DNA of 64,000 nt from Candidatus Desulfofervidaceae bacterium (GTDB lineage Bacteria > Desulfobacterota > Desulfofervidia > Desulfofervidales > Desulfofervidaceae), in contig JALWFG010000011.1 of NCBI GenBank assembly GCA_027038965.1, positions 1-64,000 of the forward strand, given 5' to 3'. The notes under the pieces were generated by a model. The model had not been told where the DNA came from. It was given only the letters and a program-made list of their open reading frames with translations, and did no database searches. Below, piece by piece: positions 63,902 to 64,000 of the stretch. The stretch's first letter is position 1. Each line of letters begins with the position of its first letter. Made by a program: the position numbers and the translations under genes.

Positions 63902-64000
63902 TTTCCCCTCCTAGAATTATTAGATGTTCAAATAGTAAATGACCGTCTTTTCCTTAACTACCAGTTCAAACAGAACAACCTTCCCTACCCATTGCTAGTC

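Overview
The window looks like a chromosomal segment of an AT-leaning, anaerobic, probably thermophilic Gram-negative bacterium of the Desulfobacterota type (sulfate-reducer lineage). I infer this from the gene mix: ResB/CcsA cytochrome c maturation, a hydrogenase maturation protease, a DUF4416 protein, RfaE1 (LPS heptose), type IV pili under PilSR and sigma-54, a TauE/SafE plus TIGR02186 cluster and a large type III-A CRISPR-Cas locus. No rRNA or tRNA is present, so the assignment rests on gene content only.

Region 1 (1-13.5 kb) is CRISPR-Cas. A ten-repeat array (2-720) is read leftwards and runs off the left edge. Its leader lies at 721-1039. Next comes a complete leftward type III-A operon (cas10/csm1-csm2-csm3-csm4-csm5-csx20-Card1/Can2) with intact HD and GGDD motifs, so it should make cyclic oligoadenylate that activates the Card1/Can2 CARF nuclease; Csx20 is the probable ring nuclease. 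A frameshifted DUF3782-like pseudogene separates this effector operon from a rightward adaptation operon: a TPR protein with a CRISPR-associated primase-polymerase (CAPP) fold, then cas1 and two tandem different cas2 genes. Cas6 is convergent with the second cas2. The CAPP-like protein keeps the fold and a four-cysteine PriL-like domain but appears to have lost all three catalytic motifs.

Region 2 (13.7-28 kb) is mostly housekeeping: acyl-CoA ligase, AmrB, RsfS-NadD-ProA, MgtE, SerS-RfaE1-DUF4416-YicC, then a CstA transporter followed by a cory-CC-star-like small protein and an ArsA-type ATPase.

Region 3 (28-35 kb) is a minor-pilin operon (PilA, PilV-like, PilW-like and an unusually Cys/His-rich PilX-like protein) with a sigma-54 promoter, downstream of pilR and pilS. 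A Tat-exported M99-type carboxypeptidase follows, then a repeat-rich 570-bp gap.

Region 4 (35.6-49.7 kb) holds cinA-thpR-recA-alaS, a Tat-exported beta-carbonic anhydrase divergent from tatA-resB-ccsA, a hydrogenase maturation protease, PheA, a DUF3419 protein with an MqnP/UbiA prenyltransferase, and a cysteine desulfurase.

Region 5 (50-63 kb) is the most unusual non-CRISPR part. It is a co-oriented cluster of a small membrane protein, TauE/SafE permease, histidine kinase, sigma-54 response regulator, Usp protein, second TauE/SafE permease, TIGR02186 membrane protein, two very large PEP-synthase-like paralogues with a stand-alone receiver between them, and a second Usp protein. The PEP-synthase-like proteins keep the ATP-grasp and phosphohistidine domains but carry a different C-terminal domain in place of the PEP/pyruvate TIM barrel. 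A sigma-54 promoter and three TGAAACACT boxes sit just after the regulator gene. I regard this cluster and the catalytically degenerate CAPP as the two best candidates for an undescribed system. The window ends with trxB.
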